5,974 nt of DNA from Betaproteobacteria bacterium RIFCSPLOWO2_02_FULL_68_150 (GCA_001771975.1 MERE01000147.1:1-5974), one strand, 5' to 3'. Numbered from the stretch's first letter, positions 1-5,633 are shown. The notes: generated by a model not told the origin, from the sequence alone. A program made the numbers and translations.

Positions 1-108
1 CTCAACGCGCTGCTCGCCTGGTGGCTGCTGGGCGAGGCGGTGACGCCGCTGCGGATGCTCGGCATCGGCGTCATCGTCGTCGGCGTGTACCTCGTGGCAA
101 GATCGTGA
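1..108 (+). CDS. EamA/DMT-family transporter, C-terminal end (partial)
   Basis: Only the last 35 codons and the TGA stop are in the window; the start lies upstream. The visible peptide has a hydrophobic stretch (NALLAWWLLGE), a short polar link (AVTPLRM) and a final membrane helix (LGIGVIVVGVYLVARS). This 'GE-x-h-T-x-x-x-hhG-hhhhhhGhhLV' pattern is characteristic of the last two transmembrane segments of EamA (drug/metabolite transporter superfamily) permeases of the inner membrane. The substrate cannot be inferred from this fragment. The protein ends with a basic residue and serine just after the last helix, as is common in the family. The next gene starts 117 bp later, so it may be transcribed separately. 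The family call rests on a short piece and is moderately sure. Confidence 0.65.
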   Translation, partial: LNALLAWWLLGEAVTPLRMLGIGVIVVGVYLVARS

Positions 109-225
109 GCGTTCAAAAAGGGCTTTCAGATCAGGGTTCTGCGTCGCACTTGCGGCGCTGGCAAAAAACATGTTCAATGAAGGCGTTGCGCAACTTTCCT
201 AAGATGGGGTCGTAAGAACCCGCGG
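109..225 (+). other. Leader region upstream of the peroxiredoxin gene
   Basis: This gap has visibly lower GC than its neighbours and contains A/T runs, as expected of a promoter or untranslated leader. It holds a small GC-rich stem-loop (GCGTCGC 141-147, loop ACTT, GCGGCGC 152-158, one G-U pair), with no T tract after it. It also holds a perfect 10-bp palindrome GTTGCGCAAC (185-194). Weak sigma70-like hexamers can be placed (TTGCGG 150-155, 17-bp spacer, TTCAAT 173-178; alternatively TAAGAT at 200-205 as a lone -10). None is close enough to consensus to call a promoter. No clear Shine-Dalgarno precedes the ATG at 226. Confidence 0.3.
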
Positions 226-681
226 ATGCCCGGAAAATCCGTCAAGGACTTTTCCCTACCCTCGACCGGCGGCGGCACGTTCCGCCTGAGCGCAGCTCGC
301 GGCAAACGACTCGTCCTGTACTTCTATCCCAAGGACAGCACCCCGGGCTGCACCACCGAGGCGATGCAGTTTCGCGACCTCTACCCGGAATTCCTCAAGG
401 CGCACTGCGAGGTCTGCGGCGTCTCGCGCGATTCGCTCAAGTCGCACGAGAACTTCAAGGCGAAACTCAAGCTGCCGTTCGAGCTGCTCTCGGACGCGGA
501 CGAGAAGGCGTGTGCCCAGTTCGGGGTCATCAAGATGAAGAACCTGTACGGCAGGAAAGTCCGCGGCATCGAGCGCAGCACCTTCGTGATCAGCGACGAA
601 GGCAGGCTCGCGCGCGAATGGCGCGGTGTGAAGGTGCCCAGCCACGCCATGGAGGTACTCGACTTTGTTAAAACCCTCTGA
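226..681 (+). CDS. bcp: Thioredoxin-dependent peroxiredoxin, Bcp/PrxQ family
   Basis: The 151-aa cytoplasmic enzyme is of normal length for Bcp and reduces hydrogen peroxide and organic hydroperoxides. It has an AhpC/TSA thioredoxin fold: an N-terminal DFSLPSTGGG strand-loop (8-17), a YFYPKDSTPGCT active site (32-43) and the FGVIKMKNLYG...ERSTFVI region (98-123). The peroxidatic cysteine is C42 with conserved P35 and T39. The resolving cysteine that E. coli Bcp carries five residues later is methionine here (M47). Other cysteines are C61 and C64, which form a CEVC pair, and C96 in the ACAQFGV segment that matches E. coli C99. The enzyme is therefore either 1-Cys or uses a non-standard resolving cysteine. 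The ATG at 226 is chosen because MPGKSVKDFSLP starts where the family does, although its ribosome-binding site is weak. The PIN-PhoH gene follows after 58 bp. Confidence 0.93.
   Translation: MPGKSVKDFSLPSTGGGTFRLSAARGKRLVLYFYPKDSTPGCTTEAMQFRDLYPEFLKAHCEVCGVSRDSLKSHENFKAKLKLPFELLSDADEKACAQFGVIKMKNLYGRKVRGIERSTFVISDEGRLAREWRGVKVPSHAMEVLDFVKTL
651..656 (+). promoter_or_regulatory. GGAGGT Shine-Dalgarno-like site inside the 3' end of bcp
   Basis: GGAGGT lies 8 nt before an in-frame TTG at 665 that would start the PIN-PhoH protein 25 codons earlier than the ATG at 740. The ATG at 740 has no comparable site (its upstream sequence is pyrimidine-rich). The hexamer also encodes Glu-Val of Bcp, so its presence may be coincidence. 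Confidence 0.3.
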
Positions 682-739
682 TTCGCCCGCGGAAGCATTC
701 GACCGAGAAATCGCTGCAACATCGCTATCCTCCTCGCCC

Positions 740-2170
740 ATGGCGAAAAAATCCCCTCACCCCAGGAAAGCGCGCGTCACCAAGCTGTTCGTGCTCGACA
801 CCAACGTGCTGATGCACGATCCGAGCAGCCTGTTCCGCTTCCAGGAGCACGACATCTACCTGCCGATCGGCACGCTCGAGGAACTCGACGACCACAAGAA
901 GGGGCTCTCCGACGTGGCGCGCAATGCGCGCCAGGCGAGCCGCTTCCTCGACGATATCGTCTCCAACGTCAGTGGCCGCAACGCCGCCGACATCGCCGCC
1001 GGCATCGCGCTGCCGGCGCGCGCCGGCGAGCAGCCGGCGGGGCGGCTGTTCCTGCAGACCGAAGCCATCAACGGCGAACTGCCGGCCACGCTCGCCGCGG
1101 GCAAGACCGACAACCAGATCCTCTCGGTGGTGCGCCACCTGCAGAAGCGCGAGCCGCAGCGCCACGTGATCCTGGTGTCGAAGGACATCAACATGCGCAT
1201 CAAGGCGAGGGCGCTCGGCCTCGCCGCGGAGGACTATTTCAACGACAAGGTGCTCGAGGACACGGACCTGCTGTACACCGGCGTGCGCCGCCTGCCGGAG
1301 GACTTCTGGGACACGCACGGCCGCGACATGGAATCGTGGAAGAAGGACGGCCACACTTATTACCGGGTGCGCGGGCCGCTGGTGTCGCAGCTGCAGCTGA
1401 ACGAGTTCGTCTACGACGAGTCCGGCGAGCGGCCGCTGTACGCCCTGGTGAAAGACAAGCAGGGGCGCGCCGCCGTGCTCGAGACGCTGCGCGACTACAG
1501 CCATGCCAAGAATTCGGTCTGGGGCGTCACGGCGCGCAACCGCGAACAGAATTTCGCCCTCAACCTGCTGATGAACCCGCAGGTCGATTTCGTCACGCTG
1601 CTCGGCCAGGCCGGTACCGGCAAGACGCTGCTCACGCTCGCCGCCGGGCTGACGCAGGTGCTCGACGACAAGCGCTACAGCGAGATCATCGTGACGCGGG
1701 TCACGGTGCCGCTGGGCGAGGACATCGGCTTCCTGCCCGGCACCGAAGAGGAAAAAATGCAGCCCTGGATGGGCGCGCTGGAGGACAACCTCGACGTGCT
1801 CAACACCTCCGACGAATCGGGCGGCGAATGGGGCCGCGCCGCGACGCGCGACCTGGTGCGCTCGCGCATCCGCATCAAGTCGCTCAATTTCATGCGCGGC
1901 CGCACCTTCATCAACAAGTGGCTGATCATCGACGAAGCGCAGAACCTCACGCCCAAGCAGATGAAGACCCTGGTGACGCGCGCCGGGCCCGGCACCAAGG
2001 TGGTCTGCCTGGGCAACATCGCGCAGATCGACACGCCCTACCTCACCGAGGGCAGCTCGGGGCTGACCTACGTCGTCGACCGCATGCGCGACTGGGCCCA
2101 CTCCGGCCACGTCACGCTGGCGCGCGGCGAGCGCTCCAGGCTCGCAGATCACGCTGCCGAAACGCTCTGA
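740..2170 (+). CDS. PIN-domain/PhoH-family ATPase (PhoH2/YlaK type)
   Basis: The 476-aa protein joins an N-terminal PIN ribonuclease-like domain to a C-terminal PhoH ATPase domain, the arrangement of PhoH2/YlaK proteins. Mycobacterial relatives act as ATP-dependent RNA helicase/RNases. In the PIN part, FVLDTNVLMHDP (17-28) supplies D20, LEELDDHK supplies E48, and D124 (DNQIL) and D149 (SKDINMR) are plausible further metal-binding acids, so the nuclease site looks intact. The PhoH part has Walker A GQAGTGKT (289-296) and Walker B LIIDEAQN with D398/E399, followed by the family segments GNIAQIDTPYL and HVTLARGERSRLA near the C-terminus. I chose the ATG at 740 because MAKKSPHP...KLFVLDTN matches the usual family start. 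A TTG at 665 with a better Shine-Dalgarno would add 25 residues. The gene follows bcp closely and precedes the methyltransferase-like gene by 38 bp, suggesting one transcript. It is not a VapBC pair: no small antitoxin gene precedes it. Confidence 0.93.
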   Translation: MAKKSPHPRKARVTKLFVLDTNVLMHDPSSLFRFQEHDIYLPIGTLEELDDHKKGLSDVARNARQASRFLDDIVSNVSGRNAADIAAGIALPARAGEQPAGRLFLQTEAINGELPATLAAGKTDNQILSVVRHLQKREPQRHVILVSKDINMRIKARALGLAAEDYFNDKVLEDTDLLYTGVRRLPEDFWDTHGRDMESWKKDGHTYYRVRGPLVSQLQLNEFVYDESGERPLYALVKDKQGRAAVLETLRDYSHAKNSVWGVTARNREQNFALNLLMNPQVDFVTLLGQAGTGKTLLTLAAGLTQVLDDKRYSEIIVTRVTVPLGEDIGFLPGTEEEKMQPWMGALEDNLDVLNTSDESGGEWGRAATRDLVRSRIRIKSLNFMRGRTFINKWLIIDEAQNLTPKQMKTLVTRAGPGTKVVCLGNIAQIDTPYLTEGSSGLTYVVDRMRDWAHSGHVTLARGERSRLADHAAETL

Positions 2171-2208
2171 TTTCTGCTAGCCTTCCTTCCTTTTTTCGAG
2201 GACTTCGC

Positions 2209-3048
2209 ATGATCGCTCTCGCCCGCCCGCTGCTCGCGCTCGCCGTCGCCCTGACGCTTGCCCTGCCCGCTGCCGCGCAGCCGAAGGACAAGGACTACGA
2301 ACCGCAGGTCGGCCAGGCCGGCAAAGACGTGATCTGGGTGCCGACGCCCGACGACGTCGTCGAGCGCATGCTGCGCATGGCGCAGGTGACGCCGAACGAC
2401 TACGTGGTCGACCTCGGTGCGGGCGACGGCAAGATCGCGATTGCAGCGGCAAAGAAGTTCGGCGCCCGCTCGCTCGGCATCGAATACAACCCGGACATGG
2501 CGAAGCACGCGCAGCGCAACCTCGAGAAGGCCGGCGTCACGGCGCGCGCCAAGATCATTCAGGGCGACATCTTCGTCACCGACTTCACGCAGGCCACGGT
2601 GGTCACCATGTACCTGCTGCCGGCGCTCAACCTCAAGCTGCGGCCGCAGATCCTCGCCATGCGCCCGGGGACGCGCGTGGTGTCGCACTCGTTCAACATG
2701 GAGGACTGGGAGCCCGACGAGACCTCCAGCCTCGACGGCCGGCGCGCCTACTTCTGGCTCGTGCCGGCCAACGTCGCCGGCACCTGGAATCTCGAGTTCG
2801 GCGGCGAGCGCCACGAGCTCGCCCTCGAGCAGCGCTATCAGAAGGTCGACGGCTCGGTATCGTTCCGGGGGGCGATGCAGGCGGGGCTGCGCGACGCGCG
2901 CCTGCGCGGCGCCGCGTTCAGCTTCGCCTACGTGGACAACGGCGGCGTGCGGCGCGATTTCACCGGGCGCGTCAGCGGCAACCGCATGGAAGGCAGCTTT
3001 CGCGCCGAGACCGGCGCCGAAGGCAAGTGGAGCGCCGCCAAGAAATGA
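2209..3048 (+). CDS. Exported class I SAM-dependent methyltransferase-like protein (FAM173/lysine-methyltransferase-like)
   Basis: The 279-aa protein starts at ATG 2209 with GAGGA (2198-2202) 6 nt upstream. Residues 1-23 form a textbook Sec signal: a short basic start (R6), a hydrophobic core rich in Leu/Ala, and LPAAA before Q24. Residues about 40-185 are a Rossmann-type methyltransferase. VPTPDDVVERML (44-55) leads to motif I VDLGAGDGK (67-75), then the acidic GIEYNP (90-95) that would bind the SAM ribose, then QGDIF (118-122). The VPTP...DLGxGDGK...E-x-NP layout resembles the FAM173 (ATPSC-KMT/ANT-KMT) lysine methyltransferases; that assignment is from memory of the family. Residues about 190-279 are a separate beta-rich domain with repeated glycine and aromatic positions (GTWNLEFGG, GSVSFRG, GRVSGNRMEGSFR) that I do not recognise. 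The protein lacks cysteine. SAM is not expected in the periplasm, so either the signal is a membrane anchor or the activity is altered. It is the last plus-strand gene before a hairpin. Confidence 0.85.
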   Translation: MIALARPLLALAVALTLALPAAAQPKDKDYEPQVGQAGKDVIWVPTPDDVVERMLRMAQVTPNDYVVDLGAGDGKIAIAAAKKFGARSLGIEYNPDMAKHAQRNLEKAGVTARAKIIQGDIFVTDFTQATVVTMYLLPALNLKLRPQILAMRPGTRVVSHSFNMEDWEPDETSSLDGRRAYFWLVPANVAGTWNLEFGGERHELALEQRYQKVDGSVSFRGAMQAGLRDARLRGAAFSFAYVDNGGVRRDFTGRVSGNRMEGSFRAETGAEGKWSAAKK

Positions 3049-3072
3049 CCGGAACCGCTTTTTCCACAGTCC

Positions 3073-3100
3073 CGTTCAGCCGCTGGCGGGCGGCTGAACG
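3073..3100. terminator. Hairpin between convergent genes, probable bidirectional terminator
   Basis: CGTTCAGCCGC (3073-3083) pairs perfectly with GCGGCTGAACG (3090-3100), an 11-bp stem with the 6-nt loop TGGCGG. It begins 24 bp after the stop of the methyltransferase-like gene and ends 6 bp before the stop of the convergent CDGSH gene, the right place to end both transcripts. Neither strand has a good T tract directly after the stem (the plus strand has only TCGGTTTC; the T5 at 3059-3063 precedes it). Termination is therefore inferred from position and stem strength rather than from a canonical motif. Confidence 0.6.
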
Positions 3101-3106
3101 TCGGTT

Positions 3107-3346
3107 TCAATCCAGCTTCTTGTGCGTTCCGTCGCACAACGGCTTGCCCGCAGTATGCTTGCAGCCGCACAGCCACACCTTCTGCGCCTCGGCGATGGTG
3201 AACTTGGTCGGCGAGAACTCCGAGCCCTTGTGCGAGCCGTCGCAGAACGGCTGGCGCTTGGAGCGTCCGCAGGCGCACCACCAATAGTCGCCCGGCGCCA
3301 GCTCGACCGCGTAGGGACCTTTCTGCGCGATGTTCGGTTCGGCCAT
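3107..3346 (-). CDS. CDGSH iron-sulfur domain protein with two CDGSH motifs
   Basis: The small 79-aa protein consists almost entirely of two zinc-finger-like CDGSH modules. The first is CACGRSKRQPFCDGSH (24-39), the second CGCKHTAGKPLCDGTH (60-75). Both keep the Cys-X-Cys-...-Cys-...-His ligand set (C24, C26, C35, H39; C60, C62, C71, H75) that binds a labile 2Fe-2S cluster through three Cys and one His. Tandem-motif bacterial members are monomers resembling eukaryotic CISD3/Miner2, and roles in redox sensing or iron-sulfur transfer are proposed. No signal peptide or membrane helix is seen, so it should be cytoplasmic. The start at 3346 gives MAEPNIAQKGPYAVEL, a typical N-terminus with the conserved P-Y-x-V-x-L lead-in, but only a weak Shine-Dalgarno. 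The ATG is 11 bp past the dnaB stop, implying co-transcription and perhaps translational coupling with dnaB. Confidence 0.9.
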   Translation of the reverse strand: MAEPNIAQKGPYAVELAPGDYWWCACGRSKRQPFCDGSHKGSEFSPTKFTIAEAQKVWLCGCKHTAGKPLCDGTHKKLD

Positions 3347-3357
3347 CGCGGCGGCGC

Positions 3358-4764
3358 TCAATAGCTCGAGGTGCTGGCCAGGTTCTCGAAACGCGTGTAC
3401 TGGCCGAGGAAGGCCAGCTCGACGCGGCCGATCGGGCCGTTCCTCTGCTTGCCGATGATCACCTCGGCGCGACCTTTCACCTCGGGCTTGTCCGGAAAGT
3501 AGACCTCGTCGCGGTAGATGAAGAAGATGACGTCGGCGTCCTGCTCGATCGCTCCGCTCTCGCGCAGGTCCGACATCATCGGGCGCTTGTCGTTGCGCCC
3601 CTCGACCGCACGCGACAGCTGCGACAGCGCGATCACCGGTGTCTCGAGCTCTTTCGCCAGCGCCTTGAGCCCGCGCGAGATCTCCGAAATCTCGGTGGCC
3701 CGGTTCTCGCCCTGCGAGGACGCCGACATGAGCTGCAGGTAATCCACCACCACCAGGCCGAGCTTGCCGCACTGGCGGCGCATGCGCCGCGCGCGGGCCC
3801 GCAGCTCGAGCGCGTTGAGCGCCGCGGTCTCGTCGATGAACACGGGCGCCTCGTGCAGCCGCCCCATCGCGTGCGACAGCTGTTGCCACTCCTCGTCCGA
3901 GAGGCGCCCGGTGCGCATCTTGTGCTGGTCGACGTGCGCGATCGAGCCGAGCACGCGCGAGGCAAGCTGCGTACCCGACATCTCCATGCTGAAGATGGCG
4001 ACCGGCAGGCCGTTGTCCACCGCCACGTGCTCGGCGATGTTGAGCGCGAGCGCAGTCTTGCCCATGCTCGGGCGGCCGGCGATGATGATCAGGTCGCCAG
4101 GCTGCAGGCCCGCGGTTTTCTCGTCCAGATCGATGAAACCGGTCGGGATCCCGGTGATCCCCGAGCGGTTCTCGCTGTGATACAGCTCGTCGAGCCGCTC
4201 GAAGACGCGCGCCAACTCCTGCTTGATGTCCTTGAAGCCCTGGCTCGAGCGCGTGCCGGCCTCGCCGACTTCCATGATGCGCGACTCGGCCTCGTCGAGC
4301 AGCTGCCGCACGTCCTTGCCCGAAGGACCGAGCGCGTTTTCGGCGATTTCCGTCGCCACCTGGGCCAGGCGGCGCTGCACCGAACGCTCGCGCACCAGCT
4401 CGGCGTAGCGCCGGATGTTGAGCGCCGAGGGCGTGTTCCGCGACAGCGCGCCGAGGTAGGCCGCGCCGCCCGTCCTCTCGCGGTCCTCGCTGGCGTCGAT
4501 CGATTCTGCGACCGTGACCACGTCGGCGGGCTTCGCCGCCTGGATCAGCTTGACCAGGTGGCGGAAGATGCGCCGGTGGTCGTCGCGGTAGAAATCGTCC
4601 GCCGTAACCTGATCGGCGATTTTGTCGAAGGCCTGGTTGTCGAGCAGCAGGCCGCCAAGCAGCGACTGCTCGGCCTCGATCGAATGCGGCGGCACCCGCA
4701 TCGCGAGGAGTTGCGGGTCGACCGCGTCGGAGCGGATTGCCTGAGCTTGCGGCGTGCGGGCCAT
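3358..4764 (-). CDS. dnaB: Replicative DNA helicase DnaB
   Basis: The 468-aa protein has the length and organisation of bacterial DnaB, the hexameric 5'-3' helicase that unwinds DNA at replication forks and recruits primase. The N-terminal helical domain begins at PPHSIEAEQSLLGGLLLD (25-42) and runs to about 125. A linker spans roughly 165-195, and the RecA-like motor fills 200-465. Visible motor motifs are Walker A GRPSMGKT (230-237), FSMEMS with the candidate catalytic glutamate E261, Walker B VVVDYLQLM (338-346) with D341, SQLSRAVEGR (381-390), DLRESGAIEQDAD (399-411) and GKQRNG (438-443), which carries the candidate arginine finger R441. There is no intein insertion in the usual P-loop site. 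The ATG at 4764 is preceded on its strand by TTAGGA about 10 nt upstream. The gene lies 105 bp downstream of rplI, a gap mostly filled by a palindromic element, and 11 bp upstream of the CDGSH gene. Confidence 0.98.
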   Translation of the reverse strand: MARTPQAQAIRSDAVDPQLLAMRVPPHSIEAEQSLLGGLLLDNQAFDKIADQVTADDFYRDDHRRIFRHLVKLIQAAKPADVVTVAESIDASEDRERTGGAAYLGALSRNTPSALNIRRYAELVRERSVQRRLAQVATEIAENALGPSGKDVRQLLDEAESRIMEVGEAGTRSSQGFKDIKQELARVFERLDELYHSENRSGITGIPTGFIDLDEKTAGLQPGDLIIIAGRPSMGKTALALNIAEHVAVDNGLPVAIFSMEMSGTQLASRVLGSIAHVDQHKMRTGRLSDEEWQQLSHAMGRLHEAPVFIDETAALNALELRARARRMRRQCGKLGLVVVDYLQLMSASSQGENRATEISEISRGLKALAKELETPVIALSQLSRAVEGRNDKRPMMSDLRESGAIEQDADVIFFIYRDEVYFPDKPEVKGRAEVIIGKQRNGPIGRVELAFLGQYTRFENLASTSSY

Positions 4765-4782
4765 GCTGCGGTCATCCTAACC

Positions 4783-4788
4783 AAAAAA
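4783..4788 (-). terminator. T6 tract downstream of the palindrome (possible attenuator before dnaB)
   Basis: On the minus strand the hairpin at 4866-4797 is followed after 8 nt (GTTTCCCG) by TTTTTT and then by the dnaB ribosome-binding region. The distance is too long for an efficient intrinsic terminator, but partial termination or pausing between rplI and dnaB is plausible. Confidence 0.25.
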
Positions 4789-4796
4789 CGGGAAAC

Positions 4797-4866
4797 AATG
4801 GGGTCAGAGTAACGCCTTCGGAAAGCGCGTTGGCGCGTGCTGCGAACGCGTTACCCTGACCCCATT
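4797..4866. mobile_element. 70-bp palindromic REP/MITE-like element with AATGGGGTCAG termini
   Basis: The left arm AATGGGGTCAGAGTAACGC (4797-4815) is the reverse complement of the right arm at 4848-4866 except at one position (4808/4855), which becomes a G-U pair in minus-strand RNA. Inside, after one mismatch, TTCG (4817-4820) pairs with CGAA (4843-4846). AGCGCG (4824-4829) then pairs with CGCG (4834-4837) plus CT (4840-4841) across a 2-nt bulge, closing on a TTGG loop. The whole 70 bp therefore folds as one long hairpin. It codes for nothing, ends 3 bp short of the rplI stop codon and shows no target-site duplication. I recall GGGGTCAGAGT-type ends as dispersed repeats near Y1/IS200-like (RAYT) transposases in proteobacteria; that family link is inference, while the palindrome itself is directly visible. 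Confidence 0.7.
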
Positions 4867-4869
4867 CTT

Positions 4870-5319
4870 TCAGGACTCGCCCAACACCGAGACCGTGATC
4901 GTTACCACGACGTCGCCGTGCAGCGCGATCTGGATCGGATGGTCGCCGACCTGCTTGAGCGGCCCGTCCGGCATTCTGACCATCGCGCGCTCGACTTCGT
5001 GGCCCTGGCCCAGCAGCGTGTCGACGATATCGATGTTGGTGACCGAGCCGAACAGCCGCCCGTCGACGCCCGCCTTCTGCGTGATCTGGATCGTCAGGCC
5101 GTCGAGCTTGGCGCCGCGCTCGCGCGCCTGCGCCAGCGTCTGCGCCTGCGCTCGTTCGAGCTCGCTGCGACGCGCCTCGAAAGCCTTCAGGTTGGCTTCC
5201 GTAGCGCGCTTGGCCTTGCCCTGCGGAATCAGGTAGTTGCGCGCGAAACCGTCCTTCACCTTGACGACGTCGCCGAGTTCGCCCAAGTTGACCAGTTTTT
5301 CCATCAGGATCACTTGCAT
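4870..5319 (-). CDS. rplI: 50S ribosomal protein L9
   Basis: The 149-aa protein matches the usual 147-150 residues of L9, which binds 23S rRNA near the base of the L1 stalk and helps maintain reading frame. The N-terminal RNA-binding domain shows MQVILMEKLVNLGELGDVV and the L9 signature GELGDVVKVKDGFARNYL with the closing PQGKA (13-36). A long charged connecting helix follows (about 40-75, rich in Glu, Arg, Ala and Gln). The C-terminal domain contains KAGVDGRLFGSVTNIDI and VEGD-like GDHPIQIALHGDV. The start at 5319 is the canonical MQVIL, with GGGAG on the minus strand about 10 nt upstream. It lies 22 bp after rpsR in the same operon. The stop at 4870 is only 3 bp from a palindromic element. 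Confidence 0.98.
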   Translation of the reverse strand: MQVILMEKLVNLGELGDVVKVKDGFARNYLIPQGKAKRATEANLKAFEARRSELERAQAQTLAQARERGAKLDGLTIQITQKAGVDGRLFGSVTNIDIVDTLLGQGHEVERAMVRMPDGPLKQVGDHPIQIALHGDVVVTITVSVLGES

Positions 5320-5341
5320 GGCCGCATTTCTCCCATGGGTC

Positions 5342-5632
5342 TCAGTGCAGGTCGGTGTACGGCAGCAGCGCGAGGAAGCGCGCCCGCTTGATGGCGTCCG
5401 ACAGTTGCCGCTGGTAGCCGGAGGACGTGCCGGTAATGCGCGCCGGAATGATCCTGCCGTTCTCGTTGATGAAATCCTTCAGCGTGTCGACGTCCTTGTA
5501 GTCGATCCACTCGACCTTGTCGGCGGTGAAGCGGCAGAACTTGCGGCGCCGGAACAGCGCCCGCTGCCCGCGGTCCTTCTTGTCCTTGCCCTTGCCCTTG
5601 AACTTGCCCTTGCCTCTTCTCGGTGGTGCCAT
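5342..5632 (-). CDS. rpsR: 30S ribosomal protein S18
   Basis: The 96-aa S18 sits on the platform of the small subunit, paired with S6. From F27 onward it is nearly colinear with E. coli S18: FRRRKFCRFTA (27-37), IDYKDVDTLKDFI (43-55), the RITGTSSGYQRQL RNA-binding stretch (65-77) and AIKRARFLALLPYTD (80-94). It differs by a 22-residue N-terminal extension that is almost only Lys, Arg and Gly and is encoded by repeated GGCAAG units; many betaproteobacterial S18 proteins carry basic extensions. The start at 5632 has a strong AAGGAG site (5644-5639 on the minus strand) 6 nt upstream, located in the last codons of priB. The priB stop is 1 nt before this ATG, indicating tight translational coupling. 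Confidence 0.98.
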   Translation of the reverse strand: MAPPRRGKGKFKGKGKDKKDRGQRALFRRRKFCRFTADKVEWIDYKDVDTLKDFINENGRIIPARITGTSSGYQRQLSDAIKRARFLALLPYTDLH

Positions 5633-5633
5633 G

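Noticed and set aside
204..211. ATGGGGTC, resembling the end of the 4797-4866 palindrome
   Set aside because: It is only 8 bp, without the following CAG or a partner arm, so chance is sufficient explanation.
725..2152. Long antisense open frame (475 codons) opposite the PIN-PhoH gene
   Set aside because: It mirrors a strong conserved gene, its product is a low-complexity Arg/Val/His/Ala-rich string with no motif, and such open antisense frames are routine in GC-rich genes.
740..2170. VapBC-like toxin-antitoxin module based on the PIN domain
   Set aside because: The PIN domain is fused to PhoH in one protein, and the preceding gene is a peroxiredoxin rather than a small antitoxin. The 58-bp gap has no room for one.
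1336..2208. Upstream in-frame extension of the methyltransferase-like gene by about 290 codons
   Set aside because: The extension overlaps the PIN-PhoH gene in another frame and is Arg/Ala/His low-complexity. The ATG at 2209 has a good ribosome-binding site and a signal peptide.
2171..2208. Pyrimidine-rich tract (CCTTCCTTCCTTTTTT) as a terminator after the PIN-PhoH gene
   Set aside because: There is no stem-loop before the T run, and the next gene's ribosome-binding site follows immediately.
3358..4764. Possible intein or insertion in dnaB
   Set aside because: The protein is 468 aa, with Walker A and the later motor motifs at normal spacing and no splicing-domain motifs.
3853..4812. 319-codon plus-strand open frame opposite dnaB
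   Set aside because: It is the antisense shadow of dnaB: the composition is biased and no domain is recognisable. The motor motifs of DnaB on the other strand fully explain the sequence.
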